NCBI GenBank assembly: GCA_963971535.1
Contig: OZ020586.1
Coordinates: 72,649,061-72,713,060 of the forward strand
From: Notolepis coatsorum
Lineage: Eukaryota; Chordata; Actinopteri; Aulopiformes; Paralepididae
Length of the DNA stretch: 64,000 nucleotides
Direction of reading: 5' to 3'
The translations under genes and the position numbers were made by a program. Below, in pieces: positions 46,917 to 58,558 of the stretch. The notes under the pieces were generated by a model. That model saw nothing but the letters and a program-made list of their open reading frames with translations, was not told where the DNA came from and searched no databases. Within the stretch, counting starts at the first letter, position 1; each line of letters starts with the position of its first letter.

Positions 46917-48229
46917 AGGCCCCGTTTAGACGGAAACGCTAGCAGGTGAATCCGCAAAAATATTTTTGCTGATGTGCCTTTCGTTTATACGGAAACGGCG
47001 TTTTTACGGGGTGAAACCGCAAAAAAGTGAGACTACCTTCCAGGGTGGAATTCCTAGAAACGCAAAAGCTTTGCGATCTCGTCTAAACTATCAAAACGTA
47101 TAAATCTGTTAAAACGATGACGAAAGGGTTGTCACGGCTCTGGTCGCGCGTACTGCTTACGTCACAGGTAGCAGGTATGCGCCAGTAGCCGAGACGTAAA
47201 CAAAGCAAGTATGTCTGACTTAAGGCCTCTGCATGCTACAGCAAATTCAAAGCAACTTCAACACAACATCGACAAAGCAACGGTGTTGCAGACACATTAC
47301 CTTTATGCTTCTGCAAAATCAACGCGCAGCCTATGATGCAACAAAATGTACCCCGGATGTGCGGCTCGAGCGCGCCCAGCCCGCCTGAATACTTTGGGCA
47401 GCCGAAGGTGCGCACTCTAGCCATTACAAACGGATTTCCCTTCTCAACCATACATCGTTAGTATAATAATAGCCCTGTTTATGTTTGTTTTCGCTTGTGT
47501 TCTTGTATATAGTGTAATATCAACCCAGTCCATGTCATCCCCATTGTTTCCCCAATCTCCTTCCACGAATTCATCGTCATAATGCTATCCTTGTAGTCTT
47601 TTAGACCCGCTATTATATAAATGTTGGTACTTTCGGACCTCCTCTGCAATACGTTCCTGCATTTGATTCATTTTAAACAAACAATTAAACAAGTGTAATG
47701 AAACAATACACTAGCTATCGAGCTCCTGTCAGAAAGTTTTCTTTTGGTCTCGAGCTCCTGTCAGAAAGTTTTCTTTTGGTCTCGAGCCAGGAACACTAGA
47801 AGTGACAGACAGCCCCGCCCCCATTCACTACCAACCAATCACTGCTACGCAATACCAACGCAACGGGTCTTTAGATTAGATTTTGGACACAGGTACGCAA
47901 CGCCCAAGCAACACAGTCTACAAGACTGTCTGCAACAAGCGCGCTGAAATCGCACCGATGTTGTGTTGAAGTTGCTTTGAATTTGCTGTAGCATGCAGAG
48001 GCCTTTATACCCATCCACAGTCTGCGAATCAGAGGCAGAGTAGGGCGGGTCTTCACAGCACGTCATGTGACATATGCGCCAATCGTGTGACAGCGGGTCT
48101 CCGTCGTTACAGCGTCGTCTGCACGGAGAATTCCACTCCAAAACGCTCGTCTAAACGTAAAATTAAAAGTGAAACCGCAAGATGACTTTTGCAGTTTCTG
48201 TTCACAAAACGCTCGTCTAAACGGGGCCT
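46917..48229. mobile_element. 1.3-kb MITE, AGGCCCCGTTTAGACG ends
   Basis: Perfect 16-bp terminal inverted repeats AGGCCCCGTTTAGACG (46917-46932 and, inverted, 48214-48229). Subterminal GTTTAGACG words are repeated inside both ends. A 36-bp direct duplication (TCGAGCTCCTGTCAGAAAGT onward) lies at about 47718-47790. No transposase. A clear target duplication was not found. Confidence 0.8.
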
Positions 48230-48284
48230 GAGAGACACAGGGGAGAAGGTTCTTTATTGAGAGGTAGGAAGGCCAGAGGTAGGA

Positions 48285-48420
48285 GCCATAATAATAATAT
48301 AATAATAATAATAACTTTATTTGTATAGCACTTTTCATACAGAAGTTGCAGTTCAAAGTGCTTCACAACAGTAAAAAATACATGCATAAGCGAGCATAAA
48401 AAAGATGGAGAGGTAGCAAG
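48285..48420 (-). mobile_element. Retroelement 3' end of the ACTTTATTTGTATAGCAC type
   Basis: An ATA triplet tail, then AACTTTATTTGTATAGCACT and GTTCAAAGTGCTTCACA, a frequent 3' terminus of fish non-LTR elements seen in antisense. Confidence 0.6.
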
Positions 48421-48454
48421 GTAAGGTAAATCACATTAGGATCTAGCATCCCAA

Positions 48455-49000
48455 TAGGCCTTTGGATTCTGCCTACCACTCCGCCCTAAGATTTATTACG
48501 GGTGACAAATATGATACTCACCATTGTCTTTTGTATGAGAGGGTAGGCTGGCCATCTCTCTCGTTGCGATGTAGTTATCATGGGTATCTTTTTATCTACA
48601 AAGCAATTATTGGCAAACTTCCACCTTATATTACATCTTTGTTGGTCTGGAGTGCTGTCACCTACCAAACTCGTTCGAATGATCGGCTTGTGCTCAGGGT
48701 GCCTCGAGTTCGGTCTGAGCTTGGAAAATCTGCCTTCTCCTACGATGCTCCATACACATGGAATACCCTGCAAAAGACTCTAAAGCTCGGAACATTCCCG
48801 TCATTCATGGAGTTTAAAGGCATTGCACTTGACCTATGTACTGAATCATGTAATTGTTTTTAATCCATCATTGTAGTAATTGTAATTCATTGTAATTATT
48901 AACTGTTATGATATTTGTGTCCTTTGTTAACTCGTCATCACTGTAAATGAGGGAAACCTCAGTGCTTTCACGAGTATAAATAAAGGTTTGAAATGAAATT
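48455..49000 (+). mobile_element. LINE fragment (family C), ORF2 C-terminus and 3' UTR
   Basis: The frame at 48462-48863 encodes AYHSALRFITGDKYDTHHC, HGYLFIYKAIIGKLPPYIT, TRSNDRLVLRVPRVRSELG and ends in a normal stop. It is the same family as 28545-28975 but less damaged. The 3' UTR ends AATAAAGGTTTGAAATGAAA. Confidence 0.82.
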
Positions 49001-49315
49001 AAATTAAGTTTACAGTTTCATTCAGTAATACAAATAATAAAAATAGTTTTAAATGATTCAGTTTAAAAATTGTTAAAAAATTATAAAATAGAACGGACAT
49101 ACAACAGGGTATTTAACATACAACAGAGCAGTGAATCAGTAAGAAGTTAAAAGTGTGATAAAGTAGTTCTCTTAAAATTACAGTGCACACAGTAGGAGGT
49201 AGTGAGATAAAATGTGCATAGAACCGACACATGAATTTGATAGGAAGTGTATAAAAGTAGGCAGGGTAAGAATAGTGCAGGTAAGTACAATTTGTGTCAG
49301 GATGTCCCCGATGTT

Positions 49316-49592
49316 TCATTTAAATGCCTGAGCAAAGAAATAGGTTTTAAGCTGTCTTTTGAAGATGTCTAGTGAGTTGGCTTCCCTGATGTTTTGGGGT
49401 AGTTTGTTCCATAGTTTTGGGGCATAGTTGATAAAGGCTGCATTACCGATTCTCTTTTGACTGTTTCTGGGAGCCTCTAGTAGTCCAGCAGCTGATGATC
49501 GCAGTGTTCTTGCTGGCGTGTAATTTATTAGAGTGTTGGCGATGTAGCTAGGTCCCTGTCCATTTAGAGCTTTGTATGTAAGGAGAAGGACC
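49316..49592 (-). pseudogene. L2 ORF2, C-terminal end
   Basis: Minus-strand frame VLLLTYKALNGQGPSYIAN, TLINYTPARTLRSSAAGLLE, NAAFINYAPKLWNKLPQNIR and FKRQLKTYFFAQAFK, then TGA. These are standard C-terminal words of fish L2 ORF2. The frame is cut at the TTAA of the piggyBac-like insertion. Confidence 0.85.
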
Positions 49593-49596
49593 TTAA

Positions 49597-50522
49597 CACT
49601 TTGAGTGCCAGCGACGTGTTATGTCGTCTTTTCATGCCCCCCGTTGAGTGCCGACGACGCAAATTGTCGTTTGATTTTTTTATTAGCGATCTGAATTCAT
49701 ATTTCATCAACCGAGTCTCCCGTTGGTACAGCAGCCCCTCTAGGAGCTCCGATGGGAAAATACCGCCCCCTATCGTCTATCTGTGTAACTGCAGGCCATT
49801 CGATTAGACTGGTGGATCTGTGGTGGATCTGTGGAGGGGGAGCCTCCTCGCTCCACTATGCTGGTGAGCCGTCTGATGACGAGGGAAGTGATCGTGAGTT
49901 GGAAAGCAGCCTGGAATATATATTTACAGCAGCCAATAATCAATCAATAAACGCGATCGATATTTGGAATGGCGATCAGGAATTGGAATAATCTTTTTGG
50001 AGAACATCTGATCTAAGGTAAGGAGTCTATGTTACCAGTTTTAGGATAATCAGAGCTGTCTTCACTGAGATAACAACGTGTCCCGTATGTGTATATGTGT
50101 GTGTGATGTTGAGGAAATGAGAGAATCGATTTCTCAGCTCGCTTCTATAGCGTGCATAAGTACACATAATATCGATAATCTAGCGTTTATTTGAAAACGA
50201 TTAATAAATAGCCGACAAATGACAACGTGTCTAGTGTATTCGAGAATATTCCAATAAATGCCGTTTATGACGGAATCTTTCTATTTTCCGGAAATTTGCG
50301 AGAAAACGATAGCTTTTCGAAATGCTATAAAAAGGATATGAACCGATTAAAAAACAATCCGTTTCGACAATGTTGACTGCAAACAAGTCATTGATAAGCG
50401 ACGGGCAGATTAGACACATAGCCATAATTTAAAACATAGATTATGCGTTTTTAACTCTATCATTGAAGTGGATGATGGCACTCAAGGACATTAATCAACA
50501 TTAGTGGCCGGCACTGAAAGTG
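49597..50522. mobile_element. piggyBac-like MITE (copy 3) inside L2 ORF2
   Basis: TTAA at 49593-49596 and 50523-50526. Ends are CACTTTGAGTGCC and GGCACTGAAAGTG. Removing the insert and one TTAA restores the L2 frame (RIDF joined to KVLLL). It is homologous in inverse orientation to 13821-14704. A short acidic frame around 49810-49990 (GEPSDDEGSDRELESSLEYI) might be a relic of a transposase N-terminus. Confidence 0.9.
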
Positions 50523-50822
50523 TTAAAGTCAATTCTAAATGTTACAGGAAGCCAGTATAAAGCAGCTAAGACTGGACTAATGTGCTCTCTCCTTTTGGTT
50601 CTAGTTAGCAGTCGGGCTGCAGAGTTTTGGATTAGCTGAAGCCTCTGTGGTTTTCTTAGGGAGACCCGTGAAAAGTGCATTACAGTAGTCTAACCGGCTA
50701 GATATGAATGCATGAATTCCCTTCTCAGCATCGTTTTGATTAATAAATGGTCATACTTTTGCTATATTTCTGAGATGGAAGAACAATGTTTTCGTCACTT
50801 TGTTAATATGAGAATTGAAGTT
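50523..50822 (-). pseudogene. L2 ORF2, middle block between the two insertions
   Basis: The minus strand encodes a stretch with LQLIQNSAARLLTRTKRREH and SPVLAALYWLPVTFRIDF, the conserved post-RT region of L2 ORF2. It is cut by the DIRS-like element at GTT (50820-50822) and by the MITE at 50523. Several stops or shifts occur near 50700-50760. Confidence 0.8.
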
Positions 50823-51000
50823 ATATTATCGTACTTGGCCATCGCATCCCGCTCTTTAAGCCTATCGAGATATATCTCATCTCATGTACCTATTGTACTC
50901 CATCAACGAAAAAACAAGTACACCTACACCTGCCGGGTCCCGCCCCTATGGAGGCGTAGCCTATAAGACAGTAGGCATGGTCACCAAACACTCTTCCTCT
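50820..51000 (+). repeat. DIRS left inverted terminal repeat
   Basis: From GTTATATTATCGTACTTGGC onward. From about 50846 (CCCGCTCTTTAAGCCTATCG) to about 50998 it is the inverted copy of 55960-56118. The outermost ~25 bp differ from the right end and are matched only in the internal complementary region. Confidence 0.9.
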
Positions 51001-53105
51001 ATTTTCGTTTCCATCATAACGGTTGCAGTGCACCTTATGTAAACTAGTTGTTATGAAAAGATTATGAGAAATTGCGTAATGTTGAAAGTTACCGGAGGTT
51101 TGCTTACCCCTGGAATCTTCGGGGCATGTTTCAGCGACACGTCGGGCCTATTCTGATGTTTCCTCGTCTGGTGACAGCAGATCCAGGAGCAGCGTGCAAG
51201 GTTGGCTATCGAGCCGGCTTGTACACAGGTAGGCCCTGTGTCATCAGGCATGGGTATTAGTGTTAGTAATGCTGGGTTGTTTTGTTACACAACCATGTTG
51301 TGTGTCGGCGCCAGGGGCGGGATGGTTTGGTGGACGTTTCACTGCAGTGAACGGGTTCCAAACGGTCCTGGAAGCGTGCTGTTAAACAACTAATGAAGCT
51401 ACATGCTAATGCTACATGCTAACACTACTGCTACGCTGTTCTAATGTCTCCGCCGTGGGATGTTGTTGCTTTTCCCTCCTCTTGCCCGGTTCATCAATGA
51501 AGGTCAGTCGGTAGCTGATGTGGGGGTTTTGCTGAGTCCTATTTACCTTTTTTACGGGTAAATGGGTTGACAACAGGGTAGGGCGTGGCTAGGTAGCCTA
51601 GCCAGGTAGCGTTACTCCTGTGTCCCGGCGGGGTTTGTTGAACGGTGTTCCCACCTGGGAGCTGATGCTTGAGGCTCGGCGGGTAGCAGTAGAGCTATAC
51701 TACTGCAGGATGGGACTTAATGGCGGCCCGTGTTGTGGCTCAGCTGACTGTTTCTGTCCATAGTAGCGTTGAACGCTATGCTATAGTAGTGTAGTGGGCT
51801 ATTGTTTTGTTCTGTCTCTCTGCTATGAGAAGGTCTGTCTATGCTACAGCTTTCTCTTCTCTCAACCATTCATGCTGACGGTCAATCGGTGTCTATTGGG
51901 GGAGTAGTGCGGGGGGGGCTTTGTTTACCTTTTTGGTAAATGGGCTAAGCTGGGGCTGGTGTGCTGTTGTGAATATTTTGAATGAATGCGGGACTGGTTC
52001 TCTCTGGTCCGCCTCCCCTTAATGTTGTGTATATGGGCTTGCTCATTCTACAGTATTTTGTGGTGTTAGTTCTTTTATTCATTTAACCCCTTCATGGTGC
52101 ACACCACAGTGGAGGTTGCTGTTTGCAACCACCAATGGTGCTCCGTGTTAACATCAGTCCTTTGCTTTTGACATATTGAAACAGTGCCCCGCCCGGCCGA
52201 CGCCATGGGTGGGTCGGCCTGGCGAGTGGCTGGTGGGCTGCTAAAGCCTGTACCGCCACGGTATGGAATTGGCAGCGATTAGAACTGTGTTCGAATTGCT
52301 GTTTTTTCTATCAAAAAAATGGTGTCTGGTGGCGGGGCCTTGAGGGCCAGCCGACGTCGACACATCGCGCAAGGTTGTTGACGTTATTAGCTTTGACCTA
52401 GCCGCAAGCTATAACCGCTCAGGGTTCCCCTCTCCGCAGGGGATTTTGGTCTTCTGCTGGAGCGCGGGCGGTATTGTCCTAGGCCCCACACCGCCTCACA
52501 CCTAGCAGCCAGAAGAAGAGAGAGCACGGCCTCGTCAGCGGCGATGACGAGGCCCTCGACAGGCGGCCATGTTTTTCCCCCGCCAGAGGTATCCTGGGCG
52601 TTGAATCGGCAGGTGTCCACAAGGCCGACAGCCTTGGCGGCCGAGGGATCGGCCATGTTGGATGGGCTCGGCTTGAACAACAAGCCGTCACCGTACTGCC
52701 GCGAGCAACCCGCTCTCCGATCACTCCCTCCCCCAACACCAGCGGAAAAAGGGGGCTCTGATTGTTTCCTTTGGCTGCGGGCCGCGTGCCTTCGTTGAAG
52801 CGCGGGCGGCCCCACTTTTTCGCTTCTCATGGGGACAGGGGCTGACACCCAGTTGATGGCTGAGCCTGGGTCTGTCCGTGAGAATGTTGTGCTGTCAAGC
52901 GGCTCCCACACTGTAAGCTGTGTTGGTTGAGTCTGGTGTTACGTCTGTCAACTATAAGTGTTGTCAGCAGGGGGGCTCGAAACCTTTTAAGGCACACAGT
53001 GCAGGCTTCCCCGGCCTCGCCTTCGCCAGACCAGGTATCATGTTGGTACCTCCCACTCCCGCGAGATCGGCAGTGGTCTGAAATGAAGAGGTGCGCGTGA
53101 TTTAG
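51001..53105 (+). other. DIRS 5' region, no recognisable Gag
   Basis: Expected position of the gag-like ORF. I see only short frames with stops on the + strand. A part near 52544-52798 (PPPTPAEKGGSDCFLWLRAA) shows the basic, Pro-rich character of a DIRS Gag C-terminus but is not diagnostic. A 174-codon minus-strand frame (52387-52911) has no recognisable domain. Confidence 0.4.
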
Positions 53106-54540
53106 GTGGTAGTAATATCACTGCAGGGCTACGGTGTGTTGGCCCATGGGGTCCTCACGCCTTGCATGTCCGGCTGCAGAATAACTCCTCAGCATGTTCT
53201 GGAGGGGTGTTCAGTGGGGGGGCTTTTGTCACCTGGATTGATGTCAGCTTCCCCCGTATCAAACCGGCCCTTTCTGTCGGGGTCCCCCCTTGGGTGCGAT
53301 TGCCTCGTGGGTAGTGTCGGGTTCCGACCCGACTCCACGGAACTCTCTGCTCGCAAAGGTCCGGGGTTGGCTACGCACAGCGGGTGGGACCGGGCCGACT
53401 ATCTACAGTTCCTGGCAGACCTGCGCCACATGGCGGCGGGTGCGTTGGGAGTGTCATCACATATGACTACAGCAGTACCATATGTCGAGGTGGATGGAGA
53501 GAACGCTGAGGCGGGGACTTGTGTTTACACAACCCCGCCCGTTTTCGGGTTTGGTACAGACCCTATTGTCAGGGTCACCAGCAGTGACAGCTCTGGTCAA
53601 CGAGATCCAATCTCTGTGGACGAAGCAAGCCATCGTCATGGCGTTCTCCTCCCGGTGTTCTCTGGTGCCTGAGAAATCGGGAGGGGGGGGTGTCAGACCC
53701 ATGCTGGACCTGTCCCATGGGAAGGTTCAGCATTTTTTTGGATCGTCTCCTACCTGTTGAACACTGTCAGGTGGGGGTCTGGTTCTCCTCCATAGACCTG
53801 TAGGATGCGTATTCGCATCTCCGGTCTTCCATCCTAGGGCTTACCTACGCTTCCTTTGCAGGGTTAGCGTATGAGTACCAGAGGCTGCCGTTCAGTTTTT
53901 TCTCTGGCTCCCTGCATCTTCACCAAGTGCGTGGAGGCCGCACTGGGGCCTCTGCGTCATCAGGGGTTACGAAGTGTATTCTGCCCTGACGACGTTCTGG
54001 TCCTTCGCGGTCAAGGTGGATCGTCGGGTCTCATACCAGGCAGGTCCCTACCAGCCTGGGGTTTGCTGTAGACTGGAAGTAGAATACTCCTCTTCCCAGT
54101 CAACGGTTGGAGGGCTATGGGCATCCCTCTCAGAGCGTGTTGTCGACACGCTCGGGAGGTTCCGTCCTGGGAGGGTTACGGCGCTGTCTCACGTCACGTT
54201 TTTCACAGACGCCTCCCTCGCTGGTGACGCGTCGGGCCAACGCAGTAGGGGGCAGCTGGCAAACCATGCTGCCCGGTCTGCGCTATGTTCAATGTGTTGG
54301 TCCTTCTGGTCCTCAATCGGTGTTGATCAGGACGGACAATATAACGTCAGTGTCGTATATCGACAGACAGGGAGGAGTACGCTCCCCCCGTCTGCACCAG
54401 GCGGCGGGCGGCTGGCTATGGGCGTCCTCCATCTGCGCGGCCTGAGGGCTCCCCACATCCCCGGCAGGGTGAATGTGGGTGCAGGTGTACTGTCGCGGGG
54501 CGGTCCTCATCCTGACGGGTGGGGATTACGTCCGGACATA
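53106..54540 (+). pseudogene. DIRS reverse transcriptase and RNase H, frameshifted
   Basis: In order: LVNEIQSLWTKQAIVMAF and CSLVPEKSGGGGVRPMLDLS (RT start); a motif-A-like SIDL with a stop before DAYSH near 53800; LAPCIFTKCVEAALGPLRHQ; the catalytic region CPDDVLVL near 53985, where active elements have a YLDD-like box. RNase H follows with VTFFTDASLAGD (54200), IRTDNITSVSYIDRQGG (54325) and APHIPGRVNVGAGVLSRGG (54450). The pieces lie in different frames. RT would copy the element RNA and RNase H remove the template. Confidence 0.85.
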
Positions 54541-54639
54541 GCCAGGCAGGTCTGGGACCGATGCCGTGCCGCCTGGGATTCTTTCCCCCATACATCTGTT
54601 AGGCAGTTGTTGGGGCGGGTACGCCACTGTCGCACTTAC

Positions 54640-55525
54640 GCGGGCAGATGGCGTATATGTTCCAAGAGTGGTGTAAGGCGGGGGGCCGGGACCCAGTCTC
54701 CTGCCCCCTGGATGCTGTCCTTAGTTACCTCCAGTCTCTCCTTGATAGACTGTCGGGTTCGACGGTGAGGGTATATGCAGCAGCTATATCCTCCTATCAT
54801 GAGGGATTTGAGGGGGATGTCTTGTTCAGCCACCCTCTTGTGAAGCGTTTCCTGCTTGGCGCTCGACGCGTTAAGCCGGTGCAACGCTCTTTGGCTCCGA
54901 GTTGGGATCTTCAATTGGTCCTCGGTCGGTTGTCCTTGGCCCCGTTTGAGCCTCTTGAGCAAGCGCCGTTGGAACAGCTGTCGTTCAAGACCGCGTTCTT
55001 GCTGGCCGTCACCTCCGCTGAACGCGTGGGTGTGCTTTGTGCTCTCTCGGTATGACCAGAGTGCCTGTCTTTTGTTCCGATTGCGGTGCCACTCTGCGCC
55101 CTAATCCTGCCTTCGTGCCTGTAAATATCCGGAGTTCTTCCGCTCCAGGGATATTGTGGTTCAGGCGTTTCATCCGCCTCCTCACGCTAGTGAGTTAGAT
55201 GCGGGCCTTCACCTGTCATGTCCGGTCCGTGCTTTGGGAATTACCTCAGCCGTACTCAGGACCTCGGGGTCACCGATCAGCTTTTTGTCTGTCACGGTGG
55301 TTCTCATGCCGGTAAGGCACTATCGAACAACGCCTGTCCCATTGGTTGTGCGAGGGCATTGCCCTCTGCTACACGTTGGCCGGGCTGGATCCCCCTGGGG
55401 GCGTCAGGGCGCACTCCACTCGTGGGGTGGCTGCCTCTGCCGCTCTGCTGGGTGGGGCCTCGGTGGAGGACATCTGTGCTGCAGCTTCATGATTCTCCCC
55501 GGGCCCCTTTGTAAGGTTTTACCTC
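54640..55525 (+). pseudogene. DIRS tyrosine recombinase, frameshifted
   Basis: The 54648-55055 frame carries STVRVYAAAISSYHEGF, DLQLVLGRLSLAPFEP, LSFKTAFLLAVTSAERVG (first catalytic Arg). After a gap and frame change, LSHWLCEGIALCYTLAGLDP, VRAHSTRGVAASAAL (catalytic His/Arg), EDICAAAS, then a TGA where active relatives have Trp, and FVRFYLMDM (Tyr candidate). The enzyme would integrate circular element DNA without endonuclease nicking or target duplication. Confidence 0.87.
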
Positions 55526-55796
55526 ATGGACATGACCGGGGGTTCTGTCTCCCAGGCGGTGTGTGGGTATGGGCATGGGGTATGGGTATGGGCCACAGTG
55601 TGTTAGGTCACACGTGGGTCCGCCTGTGCTGTGTGTTCAAGGGGTTCTAGTTCCCTCTTGCTCGCACTCAGGTGGAGTTGACTGCGCCCCCCCTTCATTA
55701 GGAAGGATGGGGTGACGGGGCTCCCCAAACCCCTTGATGTGGGCTTACGGGTCCTCAGGGGGTGCATCTGTCGGGCCTCGCATCCGCTCTAACCCA

Positions 55797-55910
55797 TATC
55801 TCGATAGGCTTAAAGAGCGGGACGCGATGGCCAAGTACGATAATATAACGTAAGGTTATGTATATAACCTAGTTATATGAGTACTGGCTAAGCGTCCCGC
55901 TCTTAAGCGG
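55797..55910 (+). repeat. DIRS internal complementary region
   Basis: 55797-55849 is the reverse complement of the left terminus (50820-50872) with one mismatch. 55847-55907 is the reverse complement of the right terminus (56102-56162) with one missing base. They meet at AAC (55847-55849), the complement of the GTT at both ends. In DIRS1 such a region templates completion of the ends on a circular intermediate. Confidence 0.92.
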
Positions 55911-55949
55911 CCCTGAGTTCCCTTTTGAGGGATCTTTTACTGGAAACGG

Positions 55950-56162
55950 GATTTTTGGCGAGGAAGAGTGTTTGGTGACCATGCCTACTGTCTTATAGGC
56001 TACGCCTACATAGGGGGCGGGACCCGGCAGGTGTAGGTGTACTTGTTTTTTTCGTTGATGGAGTACAATAGGTACATGAGATGAGGTATATCTCGATAGG
56101 CTTAAAGAGCGGGACGCTTAGCCAGTACTCATATAACTAGGTTATATACATAACCTTACGTT
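55950..56162 (+). repeat. DIRS right inverted terminal repeat
   Basis: Inverted copy of the left repeat (shared words AGTGTTTGGTGACCATGCCT, CGGGACCCGGCAGGTGTAGG, TAGGTACATGAGATGAGGTA), ending with its own outer segment TAACTAGGTTATATACATAA and CCTTACGTT. Confidence 0.9.
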
Positions 56163-57420
56163 CAGTTCTGAATCTATGATAACCCCGAGACTAGTGACCT
56201 CAGATTTGATCCAAGGGGTTAGTCCTCCCAGGTTCTTTATTAACGTTTCTTTTTTTGTTTTGGGGCCGATAATTAGAATTTTAGTTTTGTTCTCGTTTAG
56301 TTTCAGGAAGTTCTTACTCATCCATTTATTTATTGCCAGTAAGCAGTCTGTAATGGAGTTAATCGCTGTATAATTTGGTCCAGCAGATATGTACAGTTGT
56401 GTATCATCCGCATAGCTATGGAAACCTACATTATGTTCTCTGATGATATCACCCAGCGGTAACATGTAAAGGGAGAAGAGTAAAGGACCTAAGCAACTCC
56501 CTTGTGCAACTCCATAGTTGTTGTCATATATCTCAGACATGTGGCCTCCTAGTTTAACATAGAATTTCCTCCCTCTGATGTATGTTTTAAACCAGCTTAG
56601 CACATGTTCTGAGACACCGACAAGGTTTTCAAGACGATCGATTAGAATATCGTGATCGATTGTATCAAATGCTGCACTGAGATCTAGCAGGATAAGGATG
56701 AAGATCTTATTCTCGTCAGAGTTTAGCCTGAGGTTGCTGATTATTTTGGTGAGGGCAGTTTCAGTGCTATGATATTTTCTGAATCCCGACTGAAATTCTT
56801 CTAAGATGTTGTTTTCTTCAAGAAAGGAATTAATTTGAACTGAAACTATCTTTTCAAGTACTTTACTAATGAATGGTAGGTTGGATATTGGACTATAATT
56901 TGCCATTACATTACTATCCAAGTTAGGTTTTTTTAGTAATGGCTTTACAACTGGTGTTTTAAAGGCATCTGGAAATACCAGTTCTAAGGGAAGTGTTTAT
57001 GATATCTAGCACAGGGCTTGAAACACTATTAAACACCCGTTTGAAGAAAGCTGTAGGTATAGGGTTAATGTCTGAGGTGGAGGAGTTACATTCTGAGACA
57101 GTTTTGCAGAGTACATCTAATGTGATGCATGTGAATCTTCTCATGGTTACATTGCGCGGTTTGCTGCAATCAGCTTTATTTCCATCATGAGTAATGCTGG
57201 CCCTGATCAAGGTTATTTTGTTGTTAAAGAATAGTGCAAGTTCTTCACACTTAACCGTTGATGACTGAGGAGGTGTAGGGGCAGTGTTGAGTAGTACATT
57301 AATAGTGGAAAAAAGGATTCTGGAGTTTCCAGCGTTTTCTGTAATGATTTTAGAGAAGTAGTCTTTCCTTACTAAGCGGATGGTTTTATTATAAGCAGTT
57401 AAAGCATCTTTGTATTATAT
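56142..57420 (-). pseudogene. L2 ORF2 reverse transcriptase, frameshifted
   Basis: The open part at 56921-56142 carries NYSPISNLPFISKVLEKIV, EFQSGFRKYHSTETAL, motif A LLDLSAAFDTIDHDIL, motif B GVAQGSCLGPLLFSLYMLPL and motif C FHSYADDTQLYIS, all intact in residue identity. Upstream, 57210-56959 encodes the linker (SECNSSTSDINPIPTAFFKR, VLDIINTSLRTGI). A frame change lies near 56970 and another near 57405. The coding frame is cut at the DIRS junction after DSELN. Confidence 0.88.
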
Positions 57421-58439
57421 CACAGCAGATGGTGGTCTTTGTTTTTCTCCATTTTCGCTCCGCTGCACGACATTTCCTTTTTTCTTTGTTGACCGCATTA
57501 TAGTTCAACCAGGGCGAGGCACTGGTTTTCTTTTTCGTTTTTAGTGGGGCGACAGAATTTAATACAGATGACAGTGCATCATTGAGATTTTCTACCATTT
57601 CATTTAGAGAGCTGTCATGATTGTGTGGTGCATGTAGTCTGATAAGATTAATGAACTTTGATTCAACCTTGTCGTTTAGGAGCCTCTTTTGAACTGTGAT
57701 TTCTTTTTTCGTTTTAGTAAGGGTTATTTGAGTATCAAAAAATATACAGTGATGGTCGGAGAGAGGTAATTCAGTTATTGAGACATTTTTTATGCTTAGC
57801 CCAGTTGTTGTTATGACTAAGTCTAATGTATTTCCAAGCCTGTGAGTTGCATTTGTTATATGCTGTGTTAGATCAAAGCTATCCAGTAGATTTTTTAGCT
57901 CTATAGTTTTGCAGTCTGTTTTCTTATTAAAATGGATGTTCAAGTCTCCATTTAGGATCACCTTATCGTATCCGGTAACATATAGTGAAATAATTTCAGA
58001 GAGTTCCTGTATAAATATTGGTGAGTGTCTAGGCGGGCGGTATATTGTGACGATAATGGTTGATTCTGTTTTGAGTTCAATGGCAAGATATTCCATCGAC
58101 ATGAACTCACCTAGTTCTGTGATTCTAAACAAGAGTTTTGAGGAGAAAATTGCTGCAACTCCCCCTCCTCTTCTGTTTTTTCTCGGTATTTGATAAACTA
58201 TAGTCTGGTGGGCAAGCCTCTATCATTATTGATGTAGCTGTGTCATTATTGAGCCATGTCTCCACTAAGCAGATGCAGTCTAAGTTATTTTCTTTAATCA
58301 GATAATTTACTTTATTGTTCAGTGATCTGACATTTAGGAGGGCAAATTTTATGTGTTGGACTTCTTGAGAGGAGATATGCTTTGGCTTGACATTGATAGC
58401 CTTGAGGTGTATGCATTGATGGTGTATAGCTTTTACCAT
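57389..58439 (-). pseudogene. L2 ORF2 endonuclease (APE-like), frameshifted
   Basis: The first block (58439-58125) has FALLNVRSLNNKVNYL and LDCICLVETWLNNDT (catalytic Glu). The second (58132-57389) has VTIYRPPRHSP, VILNGDLNIHF (GDLN box), LGNTLDLVITTTG and PLSDHHCIFF (SDH box). The switch between frames falls near 58165-58190 in a G/A-rich run, a one-base indel. The enzyme nicks target DNA to prime reverse transcription. Confidence 0.88.
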
Positions 58440-58558
58440 GCCATTGGCTGGTTAAGATTACCGGTATGTTTTGAGAGATGGCATGGTGCTTGTACTATAC
58501 TATACTGTACTCTAGTGCATGATGGGTTGATTTGATTAGCTCTTTCGGGGACATTTGA

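Larger units (their letters stand above)
50820..56162 (+). mobile_element. DIRS-like tyrosine-recombinase retroelement
   Basis: About 5.34 kb. It has inverted terminal repeats of roughly 150 bp (50820-51000 and 55950-56162), an internal complementary region (55797-55910), an RT/RNase H region and a tyrosine recombinase. GTT lies at both junctions with the L2 and there is no longer target duplication, as expected for recombinase-mediated insertion of a circle. The order RT-RNase H then recombinase near the right end is that of DIRS1-type elements. Several stops and frameshifts make it inactive. Confidence 0.9.

Noticed and set aside
52387-52911. 174-codon minus-strand frame inside the DIRS-like element
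   Set aside because: No recognisable domain and opposite to the element's RT and recombinase; GC-rich sequence favours long chance frames. Kept only as a remark in the DIRS 5' region.
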